Below are positions 53,474 through 61,382 of a stretch of 64,000 nucleotides of DNA, one piece after another. The stretch spans positions 91,199 through 155,198 of the forward strand of contig DBPT01000020.1 of the NCBI GenBank assembly GCA_002304925.1, in the 5' to 3' direction. This DNA is from Prolixibacteraceae bacterium UBA1413 (GTDB lineage: Bacteria; Bacteroidota; Bacteroidia; Bacteroidales; Prolixibacteraceae). Position 1 is the stretch's first letter. Every line of letters starts with the position of its first letter. The translations under genes were made by a program, and so were the position numbers. A model generated the notes under the pieces. That model was given only the letters and a program-made list of their open reading frames with translations, had not been told where the DNA came from and did no database searches.

Positions 53474-55057
53474 ATGGCTGAAAATGACTTATCATTGATC
53501 GTTCCTGCGGAGAGAAATGTGAGAGAGGAGATCCGGACCCAGACACGGTTTTATTTCTCGCTGAATAAAACATTTCCGCCGGTATCCTATGACAGGCTCG
53601 CAATGCTTGCCGATGAACTGATCGCATTGAACGGATGGGATCAAACTTATAAAGCTTTTATCATGGTCTGCAGCGGAAACGAAATATGGCGTCCTGTTGT
53701 CGGCCCGATCCCGTTTGAAAGGAGAATGCTGCTGCTTCCCCAGTGCCTGAGGAACAGCAAAATGTGCAAGGCACAGGAAGATGCATTGGGACTGCTCTGC
53801 TGTGATTGCGGGAATTGCAGCATTTCGGGATTTCTGCAGGAAGCCGACAAATTGGGCTATCTTACCATTGTGACTGAAGGAACTACCATTGCCACCCGAC
53901 TGGTGGAAAGCGGAAAAGTGGATGCAATCATTGGCATCGGATGTTTGGAGGTACTGCAGAAAATATTCTATTCAGTGAACAGGTATTCCGTGCCTGCCAT
54001 CGGAGTACCCCTCCTTACATGCGGATGCATGGACACCACAGCCGATACGGAATGGATAAACGAGGAGATCCATTATTTCACTTCTGTCAACCATTACCCA
54101 CTTCTCAACATAAACAGGCTGAAAGAAAAAACTGCCTCATTGTTTACCTTACAGCAGGTTAATGATCTGCTTGAACTTAAAGATTCACTTTCAGATAATA
54201 TTATAAGGGAAATCCTGCTTTCAGACGGCAAGAGAATCCGTCCGCTCCTGGTTGCCATAGCGTATGAAGCGTTCTGTAAGGAACCGGATACCGGAGTCTT
54301 TAAACACCTTGCCATGTCGGTTGAGTGTTTTCATAAAGCTTCTCTTATTCACGATGATATTGAAGACGGAGATGAACTCAGATACGGAAAAGAAACTCTT
54401 CACAAAAAATATGGGATTCCGGTTGCGATAAACACCGGGGATCTCTTGATCGGAGAGGGTTACAGGCTTATTTCGAAATGTGACCTTGAACCTCAAGCAC
54501 TCAAAAAATGCCTTACTATTATTTCCTGTGGACACCAGTTAATGTCAATAGGTCAGGGAAATGAGCTGATAACCCGGAGGAATGGGAAAATCCTTTCCTT
54601 AAAAGAGACCTTCGATATTTTCGAAGCCAAAACTGCAGCTGCATTCAGGGTGTCTCTCCTGACCGGTGCTGTGGCCGGGAATGCTGATGTCAAATCTCTG
54701 GAATTGCTGGATCAGTTCAGCAGTCTGACCGGTATTGCCTATCAGTTGAAGGATGACCTGGAAGATATCACTGAAAATACGGATGGTTACCCTGTCAGAA
54801 ATCCTTCCGCAATAATCTCGGTAATTGCTGAAGAAGCCGGCAGAGAGGAAAAAATCATTCTGGCACAAGCCCTTAAAAATAGTGACATGGTCAAACTCAT
54901 GGAACTTATTCGGACGTTCCCTGTGGAAGAAAGGATTAACAGCATGATCGGGGAGTTCCTTCAAAAAGCCGATGACTGCCTGGGAAAGCTGCAGAATATA
55001 CCTTTAAAACTTGCCTTGCATGAAGTTGTGGGAAAGACTTTCAAACAGTTTTTTTAA
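53474..55057 (+). CDS. DUF116 domain fused to polyprenyl diphosphate synthase
   Basis: A 527-residue fusion. Residues ~55-210 are a DUF116 domain with its cysteine pattern (LLPQCLRNSKMCKA, LCCDCGNCSISGF, AIIGIGCLEVLQ). Such domains probably bind iron-sulfur; the function is unknown. From ~230 it is a trans-polyprenyl diphosphate synthase: GKRIRPLL, first aspartate-rich motif D294-D-I-E-D298 (LIHDDIEDGDELRYG) and second D427-D-L-E-D431 (YQLKDDLEDI). The residue before the first motif region (CFHKASLIHDD) gives no clear chain length. An in-frame TTG at 53465 is an alternative start. The gene overlaps the next by 38 bp. It would supply prenyl diphosphate for the cyclase downstream. Confidence 0.88.
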   Translation: MAENDLSLIVPAERNVREEIRTQTRFYFSLNKTFPPVSYDRLAMLADELIALNGWDQTYKAFIMVCSGNEIWRPVVGPIPFERRMLLLPQCLRNSKMCKAQEDALGLLCCDCGNCSISGFLQEADKLGYLTIVTEGTTIATRLVESGKVDAIIGIGCLEVLQKIFYSVNRYSVPAIGVPLLTCGCMDTTADTEWINEEIHYFTSVNHYPLLNINRLKEKTASLFTLQQVNDLLELKDSLSDNIIREILLSDGKRIRPLLVAIAYEAFCKEPDTGVFKHLAMSVECFHKASLIHDDIEDGDELRYGKETLHKKYGIPVAINTGDLLIGEGYRLISKCDLEPQALKKCLTIISCGHQLMSIGQGNELITRRNGKILSLKETFDIFEAKTAAAFRVSLLTGAVAGNADVKSLELLDQFSSLTGIAYQLKDDLEDITENTDGYPVRNPSAIISVIAEEAGREEKIILAQALKNSDMVKLMELIRTFPVEERINSMIGEFLQKADDCLGKLQNIPLKLALHEVVGKTFKQFF

Positions 55058-55898
55058 GCTCGTTTCGTCTCAACGGCTGAAGACCTTCGAAACCAAAAGA
55101 GTTGAGCTGATGCTCGGGAAATCTTTGAAGCTGATCGAAAATGGCCCGTTGAACGAGCTAAAAAAATATGTCAGGGGAAAGCAGCACCAGTCAGGAGGAT
55201 TCATGGACAGGGCAGGAAATCCGGACCTGTATTATACCCTTTTCGGTTGTTATCTTTCTGAAGCGCTCGGTCTGGAAGAAATGATGCCGGGAACCAGAAA
55301 ATATGTTGAAAATGAGATTTCAAAGAACGGACTGGACCAGGTTCACCTGTATTGCGCTGTCATACTGGCTTCAAAACTGGACATCCGGAATAAAAATGTC
55401 AGGAATATGCTGTACAGGATCAGGGAAGGCGTGTGTGCTGAACCTGACAGGCACGGTGAATTCAGGGCATTCATGAGCCTTTTGTACTGTTATTATTACA
55501 GGGAATACAGAAGCCTGTACCTTTTAACAAAAATGCCCTGGGAAACAACAGGCAGCCATACAGCGCCATTACCTGTTGTGGCTGCGTCGGCGCTCCTCAG
55601 GCATAGTTTCGGGAAGCCTCTGGCTGAGGATGTGAAAAAACTGCTCGGTTTTTACAATGACAACGGAGGATTTAAAGCCACGAAGGAAACTCCTGAACCG
55701 GATCTGCTTTCGACCGCTGTTGGTTTATACGCCCTGCGGGTTGCAGATTACGATATGCGTACGATAAAGCCTGATTGCCTGAACTTTATTGACTCACTAT
55801 ATACTGACGGGGGATTCGGATCCGGCATCCTGGACCGAACTACCGACATCGAATACACATTCTACGGATTACTGGCACTTGGATCACTTACAGACTGA
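55020..55898 (+). CDS. Short prenyltransferase/squalene-cyclase-repeat protein
   Basis: A 292-residue alpha/alpha-toroid protein with QW-like repeats: QHQSGGFMDRAGNPDLYYT, NDNGGFKATKETPEPD, YTDGGFGSGILDRTTD. The pattern recalls both squalene-cyclase repeats and the beta subunits of protein prenyltransferases. It has no DxDD motif and lacks the recognisable zinc-ligand pattern of protein prenyltransferases. It could be a non-catalytic partner of the full cyclase encoded next, or an independent prenyl-binding protein. The start ATG at 55020 overlaps the end of the synthase gene; a TTG at 55011 is possible. It ends 2 bp before the next gene. Confidence 0.75.
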   Translation: MKLWERLSNSFFKLVSSQRLKTFETKRVELMLGKSLKLIENGPLNELKKYVRGKQHQSGGFMDRAGNPDLYYTLFGCYLSEALGLEEMMPGTRKYVENEISKNGLDQVHLYCAVILASKLDIRNKNVRNMLYRIREGVCAEPDRHGEFRAFMSLLYCYYYREYRSLYLLTKMPWETTGSHTAPLPVVAASALLRHSFGKPLAEDVKKLLGFYNDNGGFKATKETPEPDLLSTAVGLYALRVADYDMRTIKPDCLNFIDSLYTDGGFGSGILDRTTDIEYTFYGLLALGSLTD

Positions 55899-55900
55899 TT

Positions 55901-57715
55901 ATGAACAATACCTTTTTAACCCGGAAATACCTTGATTTGAGCGACAAGTTAAAATCGGAGATCAATGCCGGCGGATTCTGGCAGGGAGAACTTTCAACAA
56001 GCGCACTTGCCACTGCCGTCGCAATCGTTGCGCTAAAAACTGCTGATAATACAGACGACCTGAAAAGAACCGAAGAAGGATACAAATGGTTGATCAGTAA
56101 TATCAACCCCGACGGAGGTTATGGCGATACAACCTCCTCCGTAAGCAATGTCAGCACTACCCTGCTTTGCTATGCGGCTGTCAGTATGCTTCAGACAAAT
56201 GGAAACGGCACTGCTGTGCTCAGGAAGATGGAAAACTGGCTAGCAGGAAAGGGAATAACCCTGGATCCGAAGACGATTACACGTTCGATCCTGAAATTTT
56301 ACGGGAAAGATTACACTTTTTCAATCCCGATACTTTCACTGCTTATCGTGTGCGGGGTCATCCCCGCATCATCAGCCAAAGAAATACCCGGCTTCCCATT
56401 TGAACTGGCACTTTTACCATCTTCAATCTATCGTTTCGTTAACCTTCGGGTGGTAAGCTATGCTTTGCCTGCCCTTCTCGCGGTCGGTATTTACCTGCAC
56501 ACGATACGCGGTAAGAAGATCAATCCTGTCAGCGTGGTCAGGACCCTTTCCATTAAGTCCGCCATCGGCAAATTAAACAGCCTGGTTCCTGAAAGTGGCG
56601 GTTTTCTTGAAGCAATACCCCTTACGGGTTTTGTGGTCATGTGCCTGATTAAAAGCGGGGAAAAAGAAAATATCACGGTGAAAAAAGGCATTGAATTTCT
56701 GCGAATGCAGCAACGTAATGACGGTGGATGGCCTATCGACACTGATCTTTCAACCTGGGTAACCACACTATCCGTGAAAGCATTGGGCAGCAATATCAAT
56801 AAGGTGCTGAATCAGGATGAGATTGTAAAAATCAGAAAACACCTGATCACGCTGCAGTATAAGGAAAAACATCCTTTTAACGGTGCAAAGCTAGGAGGAT
56901 GGGGATGGACAAACTTTTCAGGGGCTGTTCCTGATGCGGACGATACCCCCGGAGCTATGCTGGCATTACTTGAATTATACTCCGGATCGGAAGAAGAAAA
57001 CAGTGCACTGCTGAATGGCTGCAGGTGGCTGATTGACCTCCAGAACAAAGACGGAGGATTCCCTACATTTTGCAAAGGCTGGGGAAGGCTTCCCTTTGAT
57101 AAGAGCTGCGCCGATCTTACCGGCCATGCTCTCCTCGCTTTGTTGAAAACAACTGAAGAACTTGCAAAAATCATTCCTGAAGACACAGGATTAAAAATCA
57201 AAAAAAGCATCATCAGAGCAATCGGGTACCTTGAAAAACATCAATTCCCTGATGGTTCGTGGTTGCCTCTCTGGTTCGGGAATCAAATGACTGAAGAAAA
57301 AACAAATCCTGTATATGGCACTGCAAAGGTCTGCACTTATCTTGTTGACTGCCTTAAGCTATCCGGAACTGAAAAGAGCGTCATTGACAAACTGAAGGTA
57401 ATGATCAAACAAGCTCAAAAGTATCTGCTTGATAACCAGAATAATGACGGAAGCTGGGGTGGTAAGAAAAACATTGCCGGCACCATCGAGGAGACTTCAC
57501 TGGCTGTCTGTGCTTTGGCCATGAAGGACAAGGATTCCTGTTTCAGGGGATTAAGCTGGCTCGAAACACATAAGAATTTAAAACCTTCCCCCATTGGACT
57601 CTATTTTGCAATGCTGTGGTATGATGAGAAGCTGTACCCTCTGATCTATTATACCGAAGCGCTAAGAAGATTTTTATACGATGAAAATTCATTTCAGAAA
57701 TTACAGATATTGTAG
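55901..57715 (+). CDS. Squalene-hopene-cyclase-like class II terpene cyclase
   Basis: A 604-residue alpha/alpha-toroid cyclase. The acid-catalysis motif DxDD is intact at residues 345-348 (VPDADDTPGA). QW motifs are present: QQRNDGGWPIDTD, QNKDGGFPTF and QNNDGSWGG, all typical of squalene-hopene cyclases, which protonate a terminal alkene and fold polyenes into rings. It is somewhat short compared with the usual ~630 residues, and the segment around residues 150-215 is hydrophobic (ILSLLIVCGVIPASS), suggesting membrane association as in known cyclases. The true substrate (squalene or a shorter or diphosphorylated polyprenyl) is unknown. It ends the five-gene cluster. Confidence 0.9.
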   Translation: MNNTFLTRKYLDLSDKLKSEINAGGFWQGELSTSALATAVAIVALKTADNTDDLKRTEEGYKWLISNINPDGGYGDTTSSVSNVSTTLLCYAAVSMLQTNGNGTAVLRKMENWLAGKGITLDPKTITRSILKFYGKDYTFSIPILSLLIVCGVIPASSAKEIPGFPFELALLPSSIYRFVNLRVVSYALPALLAVGIYLHTIRGKKINPVSVVRTLSIKSAIGKLNSLVPESGGFLEAIPLTGFVVMCLIKSGEKENITVKKGIEFLRMQQRNDGGWPIDTDLSTWVTTLSVKALGSNINKVLNQDEIVKIRKHLITLQYKEKHPFNGAKLGGWGWTNFSGAVPDADDTPGAMLALLELYSGSEEENSALLNGCRWLIDLQNKDGGFPTFCKGWGRLPFDKSCADLTGHALLALLKTTEELAKIIPEDTGLKIKKSIIRAIGYLEKHQFPDGSWLPLWFGNQMTEEKTNPVYGTAKVCTYLVDCLKLSGTEKSVIDKLKVMIKQAQKYLLDNQNNDGSWGGKKNIAGTIEETSLAVCALAMKDKDSCFRGLSWLETHKNLKPSPIGLYFAMLWYDEKLYPLIYYTEALRRFLYDENSFQKLQIL

Positions 57716-57760
57716 TGCAACAGGTTTGTCAGGTTAAATTTCATAATTCCTGAATATTGC

Positions 57761-57780
57761 CTATTTTTATTTAAAAATAG
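57761..57780 (+). promoter_or_regulatory. Palindrome before ArsR gene, candidate operator
   Basis: CTATTTTT-ATTT-AAAAATAG is a perfect eight-base-pair-arm palindrome ending 4 bp before the ATG of the ArsR gene. ArsR proteins usually bind such dyads and repress their own promoters. It is AT-only apart from two bases, so a weak terminator is less likely. Confidence 0.5.
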
Positions 57781-57784
57781 TAAC

Positions 57785-58156
57785 ATGGCTTTCGCGAAAA
57801 CAGATCTGTTTGAGAAAAACCTACGCCAGAAAGCAGTATATTTCAAGGCGCTTTCGCACCCGGTGCGTATCCAGATCCTTCTGCACCTGTCAAAAACAAA
57901 AACCTGCCTGCAGGGCGATGTTTCAGATGTGTTCCCCTTAAACAGAACAACCATCAATCAGCATATTCTCGAGCTTAAGCGTGCCGGACTGATCAAAGGA
58001 CATATCGTCAACGGAAAAACGGTCCACTGTCTGAATCTGCCCAAAATCAAAGAAATGAGAAATTTACTGTCAGGTTTCCTGAATGAAATCTCCCTCCCTG
58101 ATGAGTTTTGTTGCGAATACAATTCCATAATAATAAGAAATTCTGAAGCTGAGTAA
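57785..58156 (+). CDS. ArsR-family winged-helix regulator
   Basis: A 123-residue repressor-type protein. The wHTH reads ALSHPVRIQILLHLSKTKTC, then FPLNRTTINQHILELKRAGL and a wing (IKGHIVNGKTVHCL). Cysteines at residue 41 (KTC), in VHC and in the C-terminal CC (EFCCEY) could form a thiol site for a metal, arsenite or redox signal. It lies 69 bp after the cyclase gene and 125 bp before a cysteine-rich protein gene. It could regulate either the downstream pair or the cluster. The palindrome at 57761 is its likely binding site. Confidence 0.88.
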   Translation: MAFAKTDLFEKNLRQKAVYFKALSHPVRIQILLHLSKTKTCLQGDVSDVFPLNRTTINQHILELKRAGLIKGHIVNGKTVHCLNLPKIKEMRNLLSGFLNEISLPDEFCCEYNSIIIRNSEAE

Positions 58157-58281
58157 TTTTCTGTAGTAATGATTGTTTTTATTACTTCCGGGTCTTTGGT
58201 TTTGATCGTTTTTATTTGATGTATATTTACGTCAGTGTATTATTGTGAATCGTATATTTACCTTCAAAAAAATTCTGAATT

Positions 58282-58719
58282 ATGGAAAAAGTAACCGAAG
58301 AATTCGCTGCCGGATGTTTTAAGACCGGAATAGATTGTTCTCAAATTGTATTCGGACACTGTGCCGGAAAACTGGGTTTGGACGAAAAGCAAGCTATGAG
58401 GATTTCTTCCCCCTTTGGTGGCGGGATGTGGCATGCTGAAACCTGCGGATGTGTGATTGGTGCATTGATGGCCATAGGCCTGAAACATGGGAACGACGAG
58501 GCCAATCAGCCTGATATCAAGCAAAATATGCTGGCTAAAAAGGTTGAATTTGAGACCAGATTCAAAGAAAAGAACAAGAGTCTGATTTGCCGTGAGATCC
58601 TTGGATATGATCTTTCAAAAGAAGAAGAAATGAAGATCATCATGGATAAGGGGCTTCTTTTCTCTGTTTGTCCGCGTGTGGTAGTATCCGCATGCGAAAT
58701 ATTGGATGAAGTTTTATAA
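58282..58719 (+). CDS. C_GCAxxG_C_C family protein
   Basis: A 145-residue cysteine-rich protein of the family named C_GCAxxG_C_C. It shows a Cys-containing first helix (GIDCSQIVFGHCAGKLG), the GGGMWHAETCGCVIGALMAIGL core with its CxC and Gly-rich segment, and later single cysteines (LICREIL, FSVCPRVV). The domain is thought to bind a metal or cluster, but no function is established. It is separated from the ArsR gene by 125 bp without a clear promoter and directly precedes a radical SAM gene (2 bp). Confidence 0.8.
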   Translation: MEKVTEEFAAGCFKTGIDCSQIVFGHCAGKLGLDEKQAMRISSPFGGGMWHAETCGCVIGALMAIGLKHGNDEANQPDIKQNMLAKKVEFETRFKEKNKSLICREILGYDLSKEEEMKIIMDKGLLFSVCPRVVVSACEILDEVL

Positions 58720-58721
58720 AA

Positions 58722-59705
58722 GTGAGTAGTCATTCATTCATTGCAACTGCCCGGCAGAAATGCCTCGACGGGATTGTTTTAACCAGGGAAGAAATAATCA
58801 GATTGCTTGAGATTGATGAGCGGAGTGATGATTTTCATTATTTGGGCGAGACCGCTTTTGAAGTTGCAAAACTGAAAACAGCTGGGAAGGCATTTCTTTG
58901 GGGAGCCGTCGGGATTGATTATGCGGCCTGTCCCATGAATTGCGATTTCTGTTCTTTCGGTGAGAAATGGGGCAAAATCAAAGAGGAAAAGATTTATACA
59001 AGGGAACAAATTGCCGGCGACGTAAAAGAGTATGTAAAAAACAAGGTCCATTATATTGTTTTCAGAACCACACAGTTCTACAGTGTAAAGGAGCTGGTGA
59101 AACTGGTTGAATACATCCGCAGGGAAGTTCCCGGCAATTATGAACTGGTGTTGAATACCGGAGAATTTGATAAAGCTGCCGCAGATGCTTTTTATAATGC
59201 CGGTGTGCGTGGAATATACCATGCTATCCGGTTACGGGAGGGAATAGATACACGGTTCAATATTGACGAAAGAAGGGCAACTTTACAGGCTGTCCGTGAT
59301 TCCGGTCTGAAACTCATACACCTGGTTGAACCAGTAGGGGAAGAGCATACCAGTGGGGAGATTGCGGAGAGGTTTCTGGAATCGGTGAAATACAACGTCT
59401 CAATTTCAGGAATAATGGCTCGTTTCCCTGTTGAAGGAACGCCCCTGGGGAACAGAAGAAGGATAAGCGATGAAATAATTGCAAAACTCATCGCGGTAAC
59501 AAGGCTTTCCGGAGGAGACACGGTTCAGGATATCTGTGTGCATCCTGCCAGTGAAAAAGCTGTCAGGGCCGGTGCGAATGTGGTAGTTGTAGAAAAAGGC
59601 GCTATTCCGCGCGATGTGGAAATCAGCGACAGGGAGTGGAATAATTTCAATTGTGCCGACGCAATAACCCTGTTTGAAAAGAATGGCTATGTGGTTGATT
59701 GTTAA
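58722..59705 (+). CDS. Biotin-synthase-like radical SAM enzyme
   Basis: A 327-residue radical SAM protein with cluster motif C70-P-M-N-C74-D-F-C77 (AACPMNCDFCSFG), GTG start at 58722, two bases after the previous stop codon. The TIM-barrel layout (YELVLNTGEF, GVRGIYHAIRLREG, LIHLVEPVGEEHTSGEI) is like biotin synthase, HydE or methylornithine-type enzymes. It lacks the second [2Fe-2S] cysteines expected of BioB as far as I can see, so it is probably not biotin synthase. The product is unknown. Pairing with the preceding cysteine-rich protein suggests they work together. Confidence 0.82.
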   Translation: MSSHSFIATARQKCLDGIVLTREEIIRLLEIDERSDDFHYLGETAFEVAKLKTAGKAFLWGAVGIDYAACPMNCDFCSFGEKWGKIKEEKIYTREQIAGDVKEYVKNKVHYIVFRTTQFYSVKELVKLVEYIRREVPGNYELVLNTGEFDKAAADAFYNAGVRGIYHAIRLREGIDTRFNIDERRATLQAVRDSGLKLIHLVEPVGEEHTSGEIAERFLESVKYNVSISGIMARFPVEGTPLGNRRRISDEIIAKLIAVTRLSGGDTVQDICVHPASEKAVRAGANVVVVEKGAIPRDVEISDREWNNFNCADAITLFEKNGYVVDC

Positions 59706-59721
59706 CATCCACAGTCACACC

Positions 59722-59847
59722 ATGTTACAAACGAGGGGTAGTTGCGAGATTCAGCGACCATCTGCCCGTGCTGCTTATGCTGCGGGAAAGAAGGTAAAAA
59801 TCAATGAATTCAAAAGCATCAAAAAGGCCAAAGAACACACGGCCTAA
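59722..59847 (+). CDS. Possible 41-aa protein or gene remnant
   Basis: A short frame with a Lys/Ala-rich end (PSARAAYAAGKKVKI, FKSIKKAKEHTA). It is too short to classify; it may be the tail of a decayed gene, since its sequence looks coding but the first residues are less convincing. Its stop codon lies inside GCCTAAC (59842-59848), a sequence that could also be a recombination-site core (see findings). The rest of 59706-59986 holds no other gene. Confidence 0.3.
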   Translation: MLQTRGSCEIQRPSARAAYAAGKKVKINEFKSIKKAKEHTA

Positions 59848-59920
59848 CAGGTCGGCGTACTTCTTTTGCTAACGCAAGCAAAACATCCCTTCAGACTGTT
59901 ATAGCTCATTTTGAAAACAG

Positions 59921-59955
59921 ATACAGCTCATAAATATTGCAAATTTGAGCTGTAT
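59921..59955 (+). promoter_or_regulatory. Inverted repeat before Fic gene, candidate operator
   Basis: ATACAGCTCA and TGAGCTGTAT form a perfect ten-base-pair inverted repeat with a 15-bp spacer, starting 66 bp before the Fic gene ATG. A third half-site, ATAGCTCA, occurs at 59901. The encoded protein has an N-terminal winged-helix-like domain, so autoregulation is plausible. Confidence 0.5.
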
Positions 59956-59986
59956 TTAATATTTTAGTGAGCCAAATAAATGAACA

Positions 59987-61027
59987 ATGAAAAACGAAAG
60001 AAACGCCGAAATACTGAATTATATTCAACAAAATAAAGGGTGTTCTTCCAAAGAAATTCATGAAGGAATTTCAGTTTCATTAAGTTATGCATCGGTCAAA
60101 AGGATCTTATTCAATCTGGCTTCTGAGAAACTGATTTCAAAAATCGGACAAGGGAAATCGACAAAATATGTCATCTCCCCTTCTTTTGAATTGCTTGTAC
60201 CTGTTGACATTGAAGAATACTTTAAAAAAGAAATTGATGAAAGAACCATTAAAGAGACTTTCAATTTTAACCTGATTTCAGAAACCCTACCCCATACAGC
60301 ACTTTTCACAGAAAATGAGATTAATAGATTAACAGAGCTTCAAAAAACTTATGAAAAAAATCTCTCTCGACTTTCAGGTATTGAATACAAAAAAGAATTA
60401 GAAAGACTCGCCATTGATTTGAGCTGGAAATCTTCACAAATTGAAGGGAACACTTATTCACTGCTTGAAACAGAAAGACTACTGAAGGAAAAAGAAACTG
60501 CAGCAGGAAAAACCAAAGAAGAAGCAACCATGCTTCTAAATCATAAAGATGCGATTGATTTTATCATCGAAAATCCTGATTATTTAATACCTCTGACTGT
60601 TTCAAAAATTGAGAATATTCATAGTATCTTAATCAAAGAATTGGCAATTGAGAGGAATATTCGAAAAAGAAGAGTTGGCATTTCCGGCACGAATTATCGA
60701 CCTCCGGACAATGAATTTCAAATCAGGGAATCATTGGTAAATATGTGTGAATTAATTAATGGGAAAGAGGATATTTTCGAAAAAGCGCTTTTGACACTTG
60801 CTTTAATTTCTTACATCCAACCATTTGTTGACGGGAATAAAAGGACAGCAAGAATAGTAAGTAATGCAATTCTAATGAACAACAAATATTGTCCTATTTC
60901 ATTCAGAACCGTCGATTCAGTGGAATATAAAAAGGCAATGCTGCTTTTTTATGAGCAAAATAATTTATCGGTGTTCAAAGAGATTTTTATTAATCAATTT
61001 GAATTTGCAGTGAACACCTATTTTTAA
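59987..61027 (+). CDS. Fic-domain protein with HTH, catalytic His replaced
   Basis: A 346-residue protein. Residues ~1-60 look like a winged helix (NYIQQNKGCSSKEIHEGISV). The Fic core follows, with the inhibitory motif SSQIEGN (SxxxEG) around residue 150, ahead of the active site, as in class II Fic proteins. The Fic loop reads IQPFVDGNKRTAR: the canonical catalytic His of HxFxxGN(G/K)R is Gln at residue 278 (codon CAA). Fic enzymes transfer AMP or other groups to proteins; loss of His should abolish this. It is AT-rich compared with its neighbours and may have been acquired horizontally. Confidence 0.85.
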   Translation: MKNERNAEILNYIQQNKGCSSKEIHEGISVSLSYASVKRILFNLASEKLISKIGQGKSTKYVISPSFELLVPVDIEEYFKKEIDERTIKETFNFNLISETLPHTALFTENEINRLTELQKTYEKNLSRLSGIEYKKELERLAIDLSWKSSQIEGNTYSLLETERLLKEKETAAGKTKEEATMLLNHKDAIDFIIENPDYLIPLTVSKIENIHSILIKELAIERNIRKRRVGISGTNYRPPDNEFQIRESLVNMCELINGKEDIFEKALLTLALISYIQPFVDGNKRTARIVSNAILMNNKYCPISFRTVDSVEYKKAMLLFYEQNNLSVFKEIFINQFEFAVNTYF

Positions 61028-61382
61028 AAGAAAGTTAAAAAACGAACTGTAATCGAAGGACAACCTGACGATCGGCCCTATGTCTCAGGGCGTCCCCCTG
61101 GCACATTTTTAAAAACTCCGCCTGAACGAAACAAAAGGCATCATTGGAAATAATACCAGTTGTTTGAAGTTTCCATTGCCATCCTTGTAAATGCTGTATG
61201 GATTTTTGGTAGTGTTACAATTTGTGTGTCTCGCGACCTCGGTTTCCCATTTTAGTTTGGCATCACTAAACTACTTTTCTTTTGGCTTTCTTGAACTGTT
61301 AAACATCATTTTTTGAATGGCGGGGTCTTTGTCAAGGGTCCCGACCGTAGGGAGGGACTTGTATAGCCTTGACATGAGCCTG
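61028..61382. other. Non-coding accessory DNA
   Basis: About 350 bp after the Fic gene with no supported gene, RNA or repeat family. A short inverted segment (TCAGGGCGT near CCCCCTGG at 61085) is too imperfect to call a terminator. The composition is mixed, as expected for decayed insertions. Confidence 0.5.
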
